Shown in pieces: positions 36,711-45,362 of a stretch of DNA of 64,000 bases. The notes below the pieces were generated by a model, which saw only the letters and a program-made list of their open reading frames with translations, searched no databases and was not told the origin of the DNA. The stretch comes from Devosia pacifica (GTDB taxonomy: Bacteria > Pseudomonadota > Alphaproteobacteria > Rhizobiales > Devosiaceae): assembly GCF_014652635.1 (NCBI RefSeq), contig NZ_BMZE01000001.1:630051-694050 (forward strand), given 5' to 3'. A program made the position numbers and the translations under genes. The stretch's first letter is position 1. Each line of letters opens with the position of its first letter.

Positions 36711-38213
36711 ATGTCATTCGAAAAACTGGATGCCCTGGGCCGCCGGCTCGAATCCCTCGAACACGCCCTGTCGATCCTTGGCGCCGACGAAGCCACCCAT
36801 ATGGCCGTTGGTGGCGGCGAGAAACGGGCCGAGGCGATGGCCAATCTCGCCGGCATGTACCACACCCAGTCGACCGCCCCTGAGATTCGGGACTGGATAG
36901 AGGCAGCCAAGGCCGAGGATCTCAATGAGGACCAGACCCTTGCTCTCGGCGAGTTCGAGCGGTCCTATGTCAATGCCACCTGCCTGCCGACGGAATTTGT
37001 CGAACGCCGCACCGTGGCCACGATGCGCTCCGAGCAGCTTTGGCGTGAATTGAGAGCCCGCAACGACTGGGACAGCTTCCTGCCGGCACTTGAGGGGGTT
37101 GTCGATCTGGTGCGCGAAGAGGCGGCCCTGCGCTCTGACGCCCTCGGTCTGGCCCCGTATGACGCCCTGATGGAGCAATACGATCCGGGCAACCGCACCG
37201 AAACGCTCAATCCCATCTTCGCCGACCTCAAGGGCTTCCTCAAGGACTTCGTGCCGGAAGCTCTGGATGTGCAGGAGGAAAAGCTCAGCCAAAGGCCACT
37301 GAAGGCGCTCAAGGGTCCCTACAGCATTGAGAACCAGCGTGAGCTTGGCCTAGCCGCCATGCGCGCTGTTGGGTTCGATTTCACGCATGGCAGCCTCGCT
37401 GTTTCACATCACCCGTTCTGTGGCGGTGTGCCTACCGACGTTCGCATGACGACGCGCTATCGCACAGACCAGTTCCTGTTCTCCCTGATGGCGGTGCTGC
37501 ACGAAACAGGCCACGCGCTCTATGAGCAGGGCCTCGACAAATCATGGTCACACTGGCCGCTCGGCAAGGCGCGCGGCATGGGCATTCACGAAAGCCAGAG
37601 CCTATTCGTCGAGATGCAGCTGGCGAGAAGCCCCGAGTTCTGGAGCTTCGCCTTACCGATGATCCACCAGTATATGGGTGAGGATGCGATCCCGGGCTGG
37701 GACGCGACGGATGTGCTTAACCAGGTCAACTTCGTCGAGCGTGGCTATATCCGCGTCGATGCCGACGAGGTCACCTACCCGCTTCACGTCATCCTGCGCT
37801 ACGAACTTGAGCAGGATCTCGTTTATGGCAAGCTCGAGGCGGCGCAGATCCCGGAAGCCTGGGATGCCAAGATGACCGAGTATCTCGGCATTTCGACGAT
37901 CGATGATCCGAAGGACGGCCCCATGCAGGACGTGCATTGGCCAGGCGGCGCCTTCGGCTACTTCCCCAGCTATACGCTCGGCGCAATGATCGCCGCGCAG
38001 CAATGGTCGGCGCTCGAAAAGAGCCTGCCGGATGCCCGTGAGCAGATCGGCAAAGGAGAGTTCGACGCGATCAATGACTGGCGCCGCCAAAACATCTGGC
38101 TGCAAGGCTCACGCTACTCGACGCCTGATCTGATCACTCGCGCGACCGGCGAACCACTGAATCCAGAGTTCTTCAAGGCGCATTTGCGCAAGCGCTACGG
38201 CCGCAACGGCTAA
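36711..38213 (+). CDS. M32 family carboxypeptidase (Taq-like)
   Basis: This 500-residue cytoplasmic metallopeptidase belongs to family M32 (thermostable carboxypeptidase 1), which removes C-terminal residues from peptides. The zinc motif HETGH starts at residue 264 (HEXXH), followed by the downstream conserved MGIHESQSLFVEMQLARSP. The typical DVRMTTRYRTDQF precedes it. The start is the ATG at 36711 with GGAG upstream. It converges on the histidine kinase gene, with the stops overlapping by four bases. Confidence 0.94.
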   Translation: MSFEKLDALGRRLESLEHALSILGADEATHMAVGGGEKRAEAMANLAGMYHTQSTAPEIRDWIEAAKAEDLNEDQTLALGEFERSYVNATCLPTEFVERRTVATMRSEQLWRELRARNDWDSFLPALEGVVDLVREEAALRSDALGLAPYDALMEQYDPGNRTETLNPIFADLKGFLKDFVPEALDVQEEKLSQRPLKALKGPYSIENQRELGLAAMRAVGFDFTHGSLAVSHHPFCGGVPTDVRMTTRYRTDQFLFSLMAVLHETGHALYEQGLDKSWSHWPLGKARGMGIHESQSLFVEMQLARSPEFWSFALPMIHQYMGEDAIPGWDATDVLNQVNFVERGYIRVDADEVTYPLHVILRYELEQDLVYGKLEAAQIPEAWDAKMTEYLGISTIDDPKDGPMQDVHWPGGAFGYFPSYTLGAMIAAQQWSALEKSLPDAREQIGKGEFDAINDWRRQNIWLQGSRYSTPDLITRATGEPLNPEFFKAHLRKRYGRNG

Positions 38214-39397
38214 CCTTGCGCGGCTTCCAGCGGAAGTCGGAGTGTAAAGGTCGTCTCCTGCTCGCTGGATGCAACGTCCAGCGAGCCTCCATGAGCGTGT
38301 GCGATCTCTGAGGCTATATATAGTCCTAACCCGAGCCCCTTGCCGCTCGAGCTGGCGCTACCACGACTAAATGGATCGAATAAATGCTCGCGGACCTCGG
38401 TTGGAATCTGTCGGCCGCCATTTGTCACGCGTACCTGCAGATCCTCTTCAGTGGTTTCAGCCGAGATGCGGATCGGTTCGTCGCTTGCGCCATGCGTCAG
38501 GGCGTTCGAGATTAGATTTGACACCAACTGCGCAACACGCTGCTCGTCGCAGGATACAGTGTGCGAAATGTTGAACGCGGTGTTTATTTCGTGCTCTGGA
38601 TGACCGCTCCGCAGCTCCTCGATCACCTGCTGCAAGGTCCGCTCAATATCGGAGCTGTTGTTCACATTGAGCGACAGACCGTCACCCAGCCGGCCGCGAG
38701 CAAAGTCCAGCAGATTGTCCACCAACCCGGTCATGCGTACCACAGTGGACTGAATGAGCATGACAATACGCTGAGATCGCTCATCCAGCGGTGAGCGTGA
38801 CAGCAAGCGGGCGCCGCTGCTGATGGAAGCAAGCGGGCTGCGCAGATCATGCCCCAGCACGGCGATGAACTGCTCCCTCAGGTCCCCGAACGCCTCGGCG
38901 TCGCTGAGCCGCGCCTCGCTCTCGGAGAGCTGACTACCGGCATCGAGATGCTGCGCGATCAGTTCCGCGAAGAGTCGGAACATCTCCCTGACCTCGGGCG
39001 AACTTATCTTCGCTGGCTCAGGATCGATCGCGCACAGCGTTCCAAAGAACGTTCCGTCCTCTAGCAGGATCGGGAAAGAGGCGTAGCTCTTGAAGTTGTA
39101 CATCGCCGGAACAGGATGCGAGCGGTAGACGTCGTCGCCCGCAACGTCGTCGATCACCACCTCTTTGCGAAGTTCCCGCACGGTTTGGCATATGGTTGTC
39201 TCGATCGGCAATTCGTCTCCGGCTTTCAAACCGAAGGCGATACTGTCCATCACGTCGCAGGCGACCCACCGCTCGGCGGTAACGCGCGCTACGGCGGCGA
39301 ACCCCATACCGGTAGTCTTGCACACCACGTTCAAGATTCGCGGAACGACATCCAATCGCCGTACCGCCTCTACACTACTTTGAAGTTCGTCGCTCAT
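38210..39397 (-). CDS. GAF-domain sensor histidine kinase
   Basis: This 395-residue soluble kinase has an N-terminal GAF domain (about residues 15-165; for example YKSYASFPILLEDGTFFGTL-like FKSYASFPILLEDGTFFGTL). The dimerisation domain carries the H-box (AVLGHDLRSPLASISSGARL). The ATPase domain includes LISNALTHG and GKGLGLGLYIASEIAHAHGG. No membrane helix is visible, so it senses a cytoplasmic signal. No response regulator is adjacent, making it an orphan here. The GAF and H-box style resembles light- or redox-linked HWE-neighbouring kinases, but a chromophore Cys is not evident. Confidence 0.88.
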   Translation of the reverse strand: MSDELQSSVEAVRRLDVVPRILNVVCKTTGMGFAAVARVTAERWVACDVMDSIAFGLKAGDELPIETTICQTVRELRKEVVIDDVAGDDVYRSHPVPAMYNFKSYASFPILLEDGTFFGTLCAIDPEPAKISSPEVREMFRLFAELIAQHLDAGSQLSESEARLSDAEAFGDLREQFIAVLGHDLRSPLASISSGARLLSRSPLDERSQRIVMLIQSTVVRMTGLVDNLLDFARGRLGDGLSLNVNNSSDIERTLQQVIEELRSGHPEHEINTAFNISHTVSCDEQRVAQLVSNLISNALTHGASDEPIRISAETTEEDLQVRVTNGGRQIPTEVREHLFDPFSRGSASSSGKGLGLGLYIASEIAHAHGGSLDVASSEQETTFTLRLPLEAAQG

Positions 39398-39494
39398 TAC
39401 CTACCAGTGCAAACACGCACCGACCTCTGGGCTTTCTGCCCAGAGAAAACAGGTTAGCGCGCGATCGGCAAGTGCCTCGCCATATGGGTCGTGA

Positions 39495-40181
39495 TCAGAC
39501 GTTGATAGTATCGCTCGCCTGCAGCCCGGTGTTGAGCACTATGACCTTCGAGCCAACAGTGACACGGCGATGCAAATCTATGATGTCATGGTTGAACAAC
39601 CGCACGCAGCCGCTGGACACCGACCGGCCGATGGAAGAAGGATCGTTCGTGCCGTGGATGCGATAGAGAGTGTCGCGCCCGTTATTGTACAAATAGAGCG
39701 CACGGGCTCCCAGCGGGTTCTCCAAACCTCCAGGCATGCCATTCGCCCATGGCGCGTTCACTTCCGGATTCTCCGCGATCATGTCCTTGGTGGGGGTCCA
39801 GCTTGGCCAGGTGCCCTTACGGCCGATATAGGCCTCGCCCTCATAGTCGTAGCCCGCTCTGCCGACGCCAACACCGTAGCGCACCGCCTGACCGTCACCG
39901 CGGGTGAGGTAAAGGAAGCGCGCGCCTGGATCGACGATGATTGTGCCCGGTAGTTCCGCAGTCTGGTACGGCACCACCTGACGCAGGAGCTGCGGGTCCA
40001 CCGAGCCAGGATTGAAGGCCGGAACCGGATACGGCTCGGAAGGAATGGGGCCGTAAATCTCGCTGTACATCGGATCGACATAGGCCATCGTCTGCACCGG
40101 CATGGTGCGGCTGGAGGCACAGGCGGCGAGCGCGAACGGCATGAGCGCCAGAAAACCACGGCGGGAAAGGGATGAAGTCAC
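39495..40181 (-). CDS. L,D-transpeptidase (YkuD/ErfK family), lipoprotein
   Basis: This 228-residue envelope protein has a YkuD domain that forms or remodels 3-3 cross-links in peptidoglycan or links proteins to it. The catalytic motif is IHGTNDPSSIGRSVSSGCVR, with the nucleophile Cys in SSGCVR. The N-terminus has both a twin-arginine-like SRRGFLALM and a lipobox (LAAC). The start is the GTG at 40181, since the ATG nearby is out of frame and the upstream TTG gives an atypical extension. It is transcribed alone. Confidence 0.87.
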   Translation of the reverse strand: MTSSLSRRGFLALMPFALAACASSRTMPVQTMAYVDPMYSEIYGPIPSEPYPVPAFNPGSVDPQLLRQVVPYQTAELPGTIIVDPGARFLYLTRGDGQAVRYGVGVGRAGYDYEGEAYIGRKGTWPSWTPTKDMIAENPEVNAPWANGMPGGLENPLGARALYLYNNGRDTLYRIHGTNDPSSIGRSVSSGCVRLFNHDIIDLHRRVTVGSKVIVLNTGLQASDTINV

Positions 40182-40344
40182 TTGAAAAAACCCATCGGAT
40201 GATGCGGACGGCAACTTAGCGCTAAACGGCAAACACTTTCCTAACCCAACACGCACACCGCTCGTCAACCACACCGCACGCTGCAAACATTTCGATTGTT
40301 TTCAAAGCTTTGCGAGCCGTGATCACAGTTGGGAGATCGCTAAC

Positions 40345-40372
40345 TTGACTTGCGCATCTCCTTCGGTAGGCT
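40345..40372 (+). promoter_or_regulatory. Possible sigma-70-type promoter for the ABC-F gene
   Basis: TTGACT and TAGGCT separated by 16 bases lie about 90 bases before the ABC-F start. The -10 match is modest. Confidence 0.35.
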
Positions 40373-40407
40373 TTGTGACAGCCGCAACACCCACAGGACG
40401 GTGAGAC

Positions 40408-40509
40408 ATGGAAATTCGTCTGAACGATCTCCGCATTTCGATCGCTCAAACGGATTCTGCTCATGCCTGCCATCACACTTGCGCGCCTCTCCTACGTTAC
40501 GCCGGATAA
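40408..40509 (+). CDS. Possible 33-residue upstream ORF overlapping the ABC-F start
   Basis: A 33-codon reading frame starts with MEIRLNDLRISIAQ behind GGTGAG and ends at TAA 40509, out of frame with the ABC-F gene that starts inside it at 40463. Upstream peptides regulate some antibiotic-resistance ABC-F genes by ribosome stalling, so a leader role is possible. The peptide itself shows no recognisable feature besides two Cys and a His pair. Translation is unproven. Confidence 0.3.
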   Translation: MEIRLNDLRISIAQTDSAHACHHTCAPLLRYAG

Positions 40510-42040
40510 TCAACCGCTCTTTAGCGACCTCGATCTTTCGTTCGGACCGCTTCGCGCGGGTCTTGTCGGCCGCAACGGCACGGGGAAATCCAGCCTGCTG
40601 CGTCTGATTCTCGGTGAGCTTCAGCCTTTGTCTGGCACTGTCGGCGTCGACGGCTCGGTCGGCGTGCTGCGCCAGCACGTTCAGGTGGCAGAGACTGCTC
40701 GCATCGCGAACTATCTCGGTTTCGCCAGCCAGTTCGACGTTCTGGCGCGCCTCGAAAAAGGGGAAGGGAGCGTCGAGGATGCCGGCGTTGCCGACTGGAC
40801 ACTGATCGAACGGTATGAAGAGGCGATGCATCGTGTGGGCCTGCCCCCGCTCGACCCGAATCGTCTTTGTGCAACCCTGAGCGGCGGACAGCGCACCCGC
40901 GTTGCGCTGGCAGGCCTATGGCTAACGGAACCCGATTTCATCCTGCTCGACGAGCCCACCAATAACCTCGATGTGGATGGCCGCGCCGCTGTCGGTGACC
41001 TTCTGGCCGAGTGGAAAGGTGGCGCCATCGTCGTCAGCCATGATCGCCGGCTGCTGCAGCAGATGGATGAGATCGTAGAACTGACAAGCCTAGGCGCCAC
41101 CACCTATGGAGGAAACTGGGACCATTATCGCCAACGCAAGACGCAGGAACTCGCCGCAGCAGAACACCGGCTTTCCACCGCCGAACAGCACCTTAAGGCC
41201 ATCGACCAGCGCATTCAGGCACAGGCTGAACGAAAAGCGCGAAGTGATTCTGCCGGCAAGAAAAAGCGCGCACGTGGGGACCAGCCGAAAATGTTTCTCG
41301 ATGCGCAGGCGAACCGGGCGGACGCCACGGCATCGCGGCAAGCGGGGATCGCTGGCCGGATGCGCGCCAAAGCCGACGAGCAAGCGAAAGCCGCGCGGGA
41401 CGATATCGAAGTCTTGCAGCCGGTCAGCCTTAGCCTCCCCACCACTGGGCTACCGGCCGGCAAGCAGGTCCTTGAGGCTACGGATCTGACTGGCGGCCAT
41501 GACGTCACATATCCAGCCATACGCAACTTCAACCTGCGCGTGAGCGGACCCGAGCGCATCGCCATCATCGGCGCCAATGGCAGCGGCAAGACCACGCTCC
41601 TCAAACTGCTGACTGGCGCGCTGAAGCCTATGAGCGGATCGGTCCGGGTCAGGGCTGAATTTGCCCTCCTCGACCAGAGCGTCAGCATCCTCGACCCAAG
41701 CCTGTCGGTGCGTGAGAACTACCGGCTGCTGCAGCCTGATGAGGATGAGAATGCCTGCCGCGCTGCTCTGGCGCGTTTGAAGTTCCGGGCCGAGGCGGCA
41801 CTGCAACGGGTTGGCACACTCAGTGGTGGAGAGATGCTGCGTGCCGGTCTCGCGGTGACCATAGGATCAGCCCATCCGCCGAAGCTGCTGATTCTTGACG
41901 AACCGACAAATCACCTCGATCTCGACGCCATCCAGGCTGTGGAAGCCGGCCTCAACGCCTTCGATGGCGCGTTGCTGGTCGTCAGCCATGATCAGGCGTT
42001 TCTCGACAATATCGGCATTACACGCCAGATCGAGCTATGA
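40463..42040 (+). CDS. ABC-F family ATPase
   Basis: This 525-residue protein has two ABC ATPase domains and no membrane segments, placing it in the ABC-F group that acts on ribosomes. Domain 1 has Walker A GRNGTGKSS, signature LSGGQRTRVALAG and Walker B FILLDEPTNNLD. A charged linker follows, rich in Lys/Arg/Ala. Domain 2 has GANGSGKTT, LSGGEMLRAGLAV and LLILDEPTNHLD. ABC-F members ease translation or protect from ribosome-targeting drugs; which applies here is unknown. A perfect bidirectional terminator follows. Confidence 0.9.
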   Translation: MPAITLARLSYVTPDNQPLFSDLDLSFGPLRAGLVGRNGTGKSSLLRLILGELQPLSGTVGVDGSVGVLRQHVQVAETARIANYLGFASQFDVLARLEKGEGSVEDAGVADWTLIERYEEAMHRVGLPPLDPNRLCATLSGGQRTRVALAGLWLTEPDFILLDEPTNNLDVDGRAAVGDLLAEWKGGAIVVSHDRRLLQQMDEIVELTSLGATTYGGNWDHYRQRKTQELAAAEHRLSTAEQHLKAIDQRIQAQAERKARSDSAGKKKRARGDQPKMFLDAQANRADATASRQAGIAGRMRAKADEQAKAARDDIEVLQPVSLSLPTTGLPAGKQVLEATDLTGGHDVTYPAIRNFNLRVSGPERIAIIGANGSGKTTLLKLLTGALKPMSGSVRVRAEFALLDQSVSILDPSLSVRENYRLLQPDEDENACRAALARLKFRAEAALQRVGTLSGGEMLRAGLAVTIGSAHPPKLLILDEPTNHLDLDAIQAVEAGLNAFDGALLVVSHDQAFLDNIGITRQIEL

Positions 42041-42070
42041 AAAAGGCCCGCGATGATCGCGGGCCTTTTT
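42040..42070. terminator. Bidirectional terminator between ABC-F and dksA
   Basis: A perfect 14-bp inverted repeat (AAAAAGGCCCGCGA and TCGCGGGCCTTTTT, 3-base loop) gives T-runs on both strands. It directly separates the two convergent genes. Confidence 0.92.
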
Positions 42071-42490
42071 CTATTCGTCGCGGTACACGCGTTCGCGGCG
42101 TTCGTGCATTTCCTGCGCCTCGAGCGACAAGGTTGCGATCGGGCGGGCATCAAGCCGCGCGAGACCGATTGGATCGCCGGTTTCTTCGCAATATCCGTAA
42201 GTACCATCATCTATGCGCTTCAAAGCCGCATCGATCTTGGAGATCAGCTTGCGCTGCCTGTCGCGGGTCCGGAGCTCCAGCGCCCGGTCACTCTCGGAGG
42301 ACGCCCTGTCCGCCATGTCCGGATGATTCTGGCTCTCTTCCTGAAGGCTGTCGAGCGTTCCGCGGCTTTCGCGCAGAATGTCGTCCTTCCAGGTGTGCAG
42401 CTTGCGGCGGAAATACTCGCGCTGGCGAGCATTCATGAACGGCTCATCGTCAGTGGGCCGATAATCTTCAACGAGATCGTCAACTGGCAT
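42071..42490 (-). CDS. dksA: DksA family RNA polymerase-binding regulator, zinc-ligand-poor
   Basis: This 139-residue protein is a DksA, which enters the RNA polymerase secondary channel and works with ppGpp. The coiled-coil tip motif DMADRA fits the functional DxxDxA. The zinc finger region keeps only one of four cysteines: it reads YGYCEETGDPIGLARL, and later SLEA where CxxC is usual. Single-cysteine, zinc-independent DksA proteins are known from alphaproteobacteria. The start is MPVDDL, since the 10 upstream residues are atypical. Confidence 0.9.
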   Translation of the reverse strand: MPVDDLVEDYRPTDDEPFMNARQREYFRRKLHTWKDDILRESRGTLDSLQEESQNHPDMADRASSESDRALELRTRDRQRKLISKIDAALKRIDDGTYGYCEETGDPIGLARLDARPIATLSLEAQEMHERRERVYRDE

Positions 42491-42643
42491 TAGTAGACTC
42501 AACTCCCATACGCCCCTCAAGGCGGCCTATATAGTCAAGCGCAGACGCCCGGGCAAGCAGCGTTCTCGCCCTGCCAACACCCTGCCCTTGTTTGACGCTG
42601 CAGCACATATAGTGGAATCGGCTGCACTTTTGTGACGCCGTGC

Positions 42644-43060
42644 TCATTCCGGGTAGTGCCCGTGCTTTGCGAGTTCGACCCGCACACGCAGTTCGATTTC
42701 GCCGATGAGCTCTGCAAGATCTTGCGGCGCTTCTTCGCCGGCTGCGCTCAGACGCGCCGCGATCCGCTGAAGCTGGTCAACACTCAGTCCGCCGGCAAGC
42801 ACTGCCATTCGCATCTTCTCGAGGTCATCGAGGAGTTCGTGCCCTCGCCGTACCGCGCGCCGGCGTTGCTCCAGCGCATCTCCGGCTCCCTGCAAAGCAA
42901 GCAGAGCATCTATGCCGGTAGTGCCAGAAACAGGCGCAGTCTGCGCAGCGTGCCTGGCCGACGAGGACGTCCCGACTTCGAAACGCGCGCTGTCCTTGCC
43001 CCGCCCCGGCTCCTGCCGGCTCGAGATACGCGTTGCGGCGCGATATGCGTCAATCCTCAC
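42644..43060 (-). CDS. fliX: Flagellar assembly regulator FliX
   Basis: This 138-residue protein matches FliX, which in Caulobacter couples early flagellar assembly to the sigma-54 activator FlbD. The N-terminus MRIDAYRAA, the central IDALLALQGAGDALEQRRRA and the helical C-terminus (LEKMRMAVLAGGLSVDQLQR, then ELIGEIELRVRVELAK) fit the family, as does the length. An exact CtrA-type site lies 48 bases upstream at 43108, matching its class II position in Caulobacter. It is divergent from flgI. Confidence 0.88.
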   Translation of the reverse strand: MRIDAYRAATRISSRQEPGRGKDSARFEVGTSSSARHAAQTAPVSGTTGIDALLALQGAGDALEQRRRAVRRGHELLDDLEKMRMAVLAGGLSVDQLQRIAARLSAAGEEAPQDLAELIGEIELRVRVELAKHGHYPE

Positions 43061-43107
43061 GTTTGCCCCTCACGGCTGCTGACCAGGCAAAACCTGCCGT
43101 ATCATGG

Positions 43108-43122
43108 TTAATGCCAGTTTAA
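43108..43122. promoter_or_regulatory. CtrA-type site upstream of fliX
   Basis: TTAA-TGCCAGT-TTAA is an exact match to TTAA-N7-TTAA, 48 bases upstream of the fliX start. Confidence 0.77.
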
Positions 43123-43240
43123 TCCACCCGGCAATTTCTGCTCACCCGACCACCGGCAGACCCCGACCGCCTCAGTTTGAAATAGTTTTTATCGCTGTAT
43201 TTCAATTACTTGAAGGGCACCTCATGGCACCAGAACACTG

Positions 43241-43257
43241 TTGGCATGGTTCTCGCT
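43241..43257 (+). promoter_or_regulatory. Sigma-54-like promoter of flgI
   Basis: TTGGCATGGTTCTCGCT has GG and GC ten bases apart and two mismatches to TTGGCACG-N4-TTGCT. It lies 63 bases before flgI and shares its GGTTC spacer start with the flgF promoter. Confidence 0.62.
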
Positions 43258-43319
43258 AACTGTGCGGTTGAACGATCTATGCCGGTGTGGGGACACCGTG
43301 CTCGACCAGGGGACCGGAC

Positions 43320-44444
43320 ATGAAACAAATGCTGAGGCGGACAATTGCAGGCTTGCTGCTAGGCACCAGCCTCGTCTTCGGGACCATCGCTGTCGCCGAA
43401 GCGGCGTCTGCGCGCATCAAGGATATCGTCGACTTTGAGGGCGTCCGCGAAAATCAGCTCGTCGGGTATGGTCTCGTGGTCGGCCTCGACGGCACGGGCG
43501 ACAGCCTCAACAATGCTCCCTTCACCCGGCAATCACTGCAATCGATGCTTGAGCGTATGGGCGTCAACACGGCTGGCGAGACGGTACGGACCGACAATGT
43601 TGCAGCCGTGATGGTTACCGCCAACCTGCCCCCGTTCGCCACGCAGGGCTCACGCATGGATGTGACCGTCTCAGCCCTCGGCGATGCCAACAGCCTGCAA
43701 GGCGGCACCCTTCTGGTCACACCGCTTATGGGTGCAGACGGAGACGTCTATGCGATCGCTCAGGGCGCCGTCTCCATCAACGGGTTCGTCGCCGAGGGCG
43801 ATGCCGCTACCGTGAAGTCGGGCGTGCCGACCACCGGCCGCATCTCATCAGGCGCACTTATCGAGCGCGAGATTGCCTTCCAGTTGGCCGCCCAGCACTC
43901 GCTGCGACTGGCCCTGCGCAATCCGGACTTCACCACGTCGCGCCGCGTCGCATTGGCGATCAACGACTTCATAGGCGTGCCGACCGCGATCCCCGAGGAT
44001 CCGGCGACTGTCCGCATCACCCTGCCCCAGAATTTCAATGGCAACATTGTCGATCTCATCACCGATATCGAACAGCTGGTGGTCGATACAGATCAGCCCG
44101 CCAAGATCGTCATCGATGAAGACTCCGGCATCATCGTCATGGGCAAGGATGTGCGCGTCTCGAAAGTTGCTGTCGCTCAGTCACACTTGACGGTGACAAT
44201 TGCCGAGGATCCGAATGTGGTGCAGCCCGCGCCATTCGCGGCGGGGCAGACAGCCGTCGAGCCGAATACCGATCTCGACGTGCTGCAGTCCGATAGCCCG
44301 CTCGCCGTGGTCGAGGAATCGGTCACGCTGCAAGAGCTGGTGGACGGTCTCAACGCGCTCGGCATCGGCCCACGCGACCTCATTTCCATCCTGCAGGCCA
44401 TCAAGGCCACGGGTGCCCTTCAGGCCGAAATCGAGGTGCTGTGA
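43320..44444 (+). CDS. flgI: Flagellar P-ring protein FlgI
   Basis: This 374-residue periplasmic protein is FlgI, the P-ring subunit in the peptidoglycan layer. It has a signal peptide (about residues 1-28) followed by the diagnostic RIKDIVDFEGVRENQLVGYG and LVVGLDGTGDSLNNAPFTRQ. The C-terminal part includes VTLQELVDGLNALGIGPRDL. The start is the ATG at 43320. Its stop overlaps the next start, and a sigma-54-like promoter lies upstream. Confidence 0.96.
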   Translation: MKQMLRRTIAGLLLGTSLVFGTIAVAEAASARIKDIVDFEGVRENQLVGYGLVVGLDGTGDSLNNAPFTRQSLQSMLERMGVNTAGETVRTDNVAAVMVTANLPPFATQGSRMDVTVSALGDANSLQGGTLLVTPLMGADGDVYAIAQGAVSINGFVAEGDAATVKSGVPTTGRISSGALIEREIAFQLAAQHSLRLALRNPDFTTSRRVALAINDFIGVPTAIPEDPATVRITLPQNFNGNIVDLITDIEQLVVDTDQPAKIVIDEDSGIIVMGKDVRVSKVAVAQSHLTVTIAEDPNVVQPAPFAAGQTAVEPNTDLDVLQSDSPLAVVEESVTLQELVDGLNALGIGPRDLISILQAIKATGALQAEIEVL

Positions 44445-44770
44445 TGATCGACGCCATCAATACCAGCGCAATCGACCCCGCTCGCATTGAGCGGGCCCGC
44501 TCCCAGGCCAAGGAACTCGAAGGCGTGTTTCTGAACACGCTGGTCAAGCAGATGTTTTCCAGCATCGATACGGACGGCGCCTTTGGCGGTGGCTTTGGCG
44601 AAGAGACATGGCGCTCAATGCAGTCAGAGCAGCTTGCCAACCAGATTGCGGAGACTGGCGGTATCGGCCTTGCCGACCAGATCATGGCCGATCTGCTGAA
44701 CCTCCAGCAGGCACCGTCTTCCACCCATACCAAATCCGATTTCACCAAAGCCGTTGGAGCGTATCGCTGA
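44444..44770 (+). CDS. flgJ: Rod-binding protein, FlgJ N-terminal type
   Basis: This 108-residue protein corresponds to the N-terminal rod-cap half of FlgJ, without the peptidoglycan hydrolase domain, as is usual in alphaproteobacteria. The conserved pattern is AKELEGVFLNTLVKQMFSSI, then the SMQSEQLANQIAETGGIGLA helix. Its start ATG overlaps the flgI stop, or a GTG three bases earlier is used. Its own stop overlaps the next gene's start. A separate muramidase would be needed for rod penetration. Confidence 0.9.
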   Translation: MIDAINTSAIDPARIERARSQAKELEGVFLNTLVKQMFSSIDTDGAFGGGFGEETWRSMQSEQLANQIAETGGIGLADQIMADLLNLQQAPSSTHTKSDFTKAVGAYR

Positions 44771-45240
44771 TGTCCCCTGCCCAACAACGCCTGATGGCGC
44801 TCGATGCCCTGAGCGGCACGGAACTCTGCAGCCGCGCCATCGCATCGCTTGAAGCGCTGGCTGATACCATGAACCGCGAAACCATGTTGCTGCGCGCCGG
44901 CAGTTTCCGCGATGCGGCGCCCTTGGCTGCAGAGAAGGGGCAGCTGGCGCAGGACTATGTCGGACTCGCCCGTGCCGTCCAACGCCAGGCCGAGCGCCTC
45001 AAGGCCGAGGTGCCGGCGGATTTCGAGCGGCTCAAGGCCAGTAGCGACCGGCTCGCGACGCAGATGTCCGAGAATCTGCGCGTGCTCGCCACCGCGCGAA
45101 AGGTGACTGACGATATTTTGTCCGATGTCGCGAAAACTGTGGGCGACCAGAGCCGCGCCAAGACCTATGGCCAGCAAGGACAAATGTCTGCAGCAAAGGC
45201 CGATAGCGCACGCGGCATAGCGGTTAACCGGGCTCTCTAG
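44770..45240 (+). CDS. FlgN-like flagellar export chaperone
   Basis: This 156-residue protein is mostly helical and resembles the FlgN-type chaperones, which deliver the hook-filament junction proteins FlgK and FlgL to the export gate. Segments such as LEALADTMNRETMLLRAGSF, then AAEKGQLAQDYVGLARAVQR, fit the family's coiled hairpin. Conservation in the family is low. The call rests on size, helical content and position after flgJ, whose stop overlaps its start by one base. Confidence 0.72.
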   Translation: MSPAQQRLMALDALSGTELCSRAIASLEALADTMNRETMLLRAGSFRDAAPLAAEKGQLAQDYVGLARAVQRQAERLKAEVPADFERLKASSDRLATQMSENLRVLATARKVTDDILSDVAKTVGDQSRAKTYGQQGQMSAAKADSARGIAVNRAL

Positions 45241-45362
45241 GCCGTCCTAGGGCAAGAATTTTAGACAAATTGCGATGGCGGCTTGAACGCCATTGCAACC
45301 GGTGTGCGTGCCGACTTGTTCTCCGGGTGCCTTTTCGTGGCGCCAGATTGAGGACAAGATCG

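Noticed and set aside
43223-43236. TGGCAC at the flgI leader as a second sigma-54 -24 element
   Set aside because: No GC falls at the required ten-base spacing.
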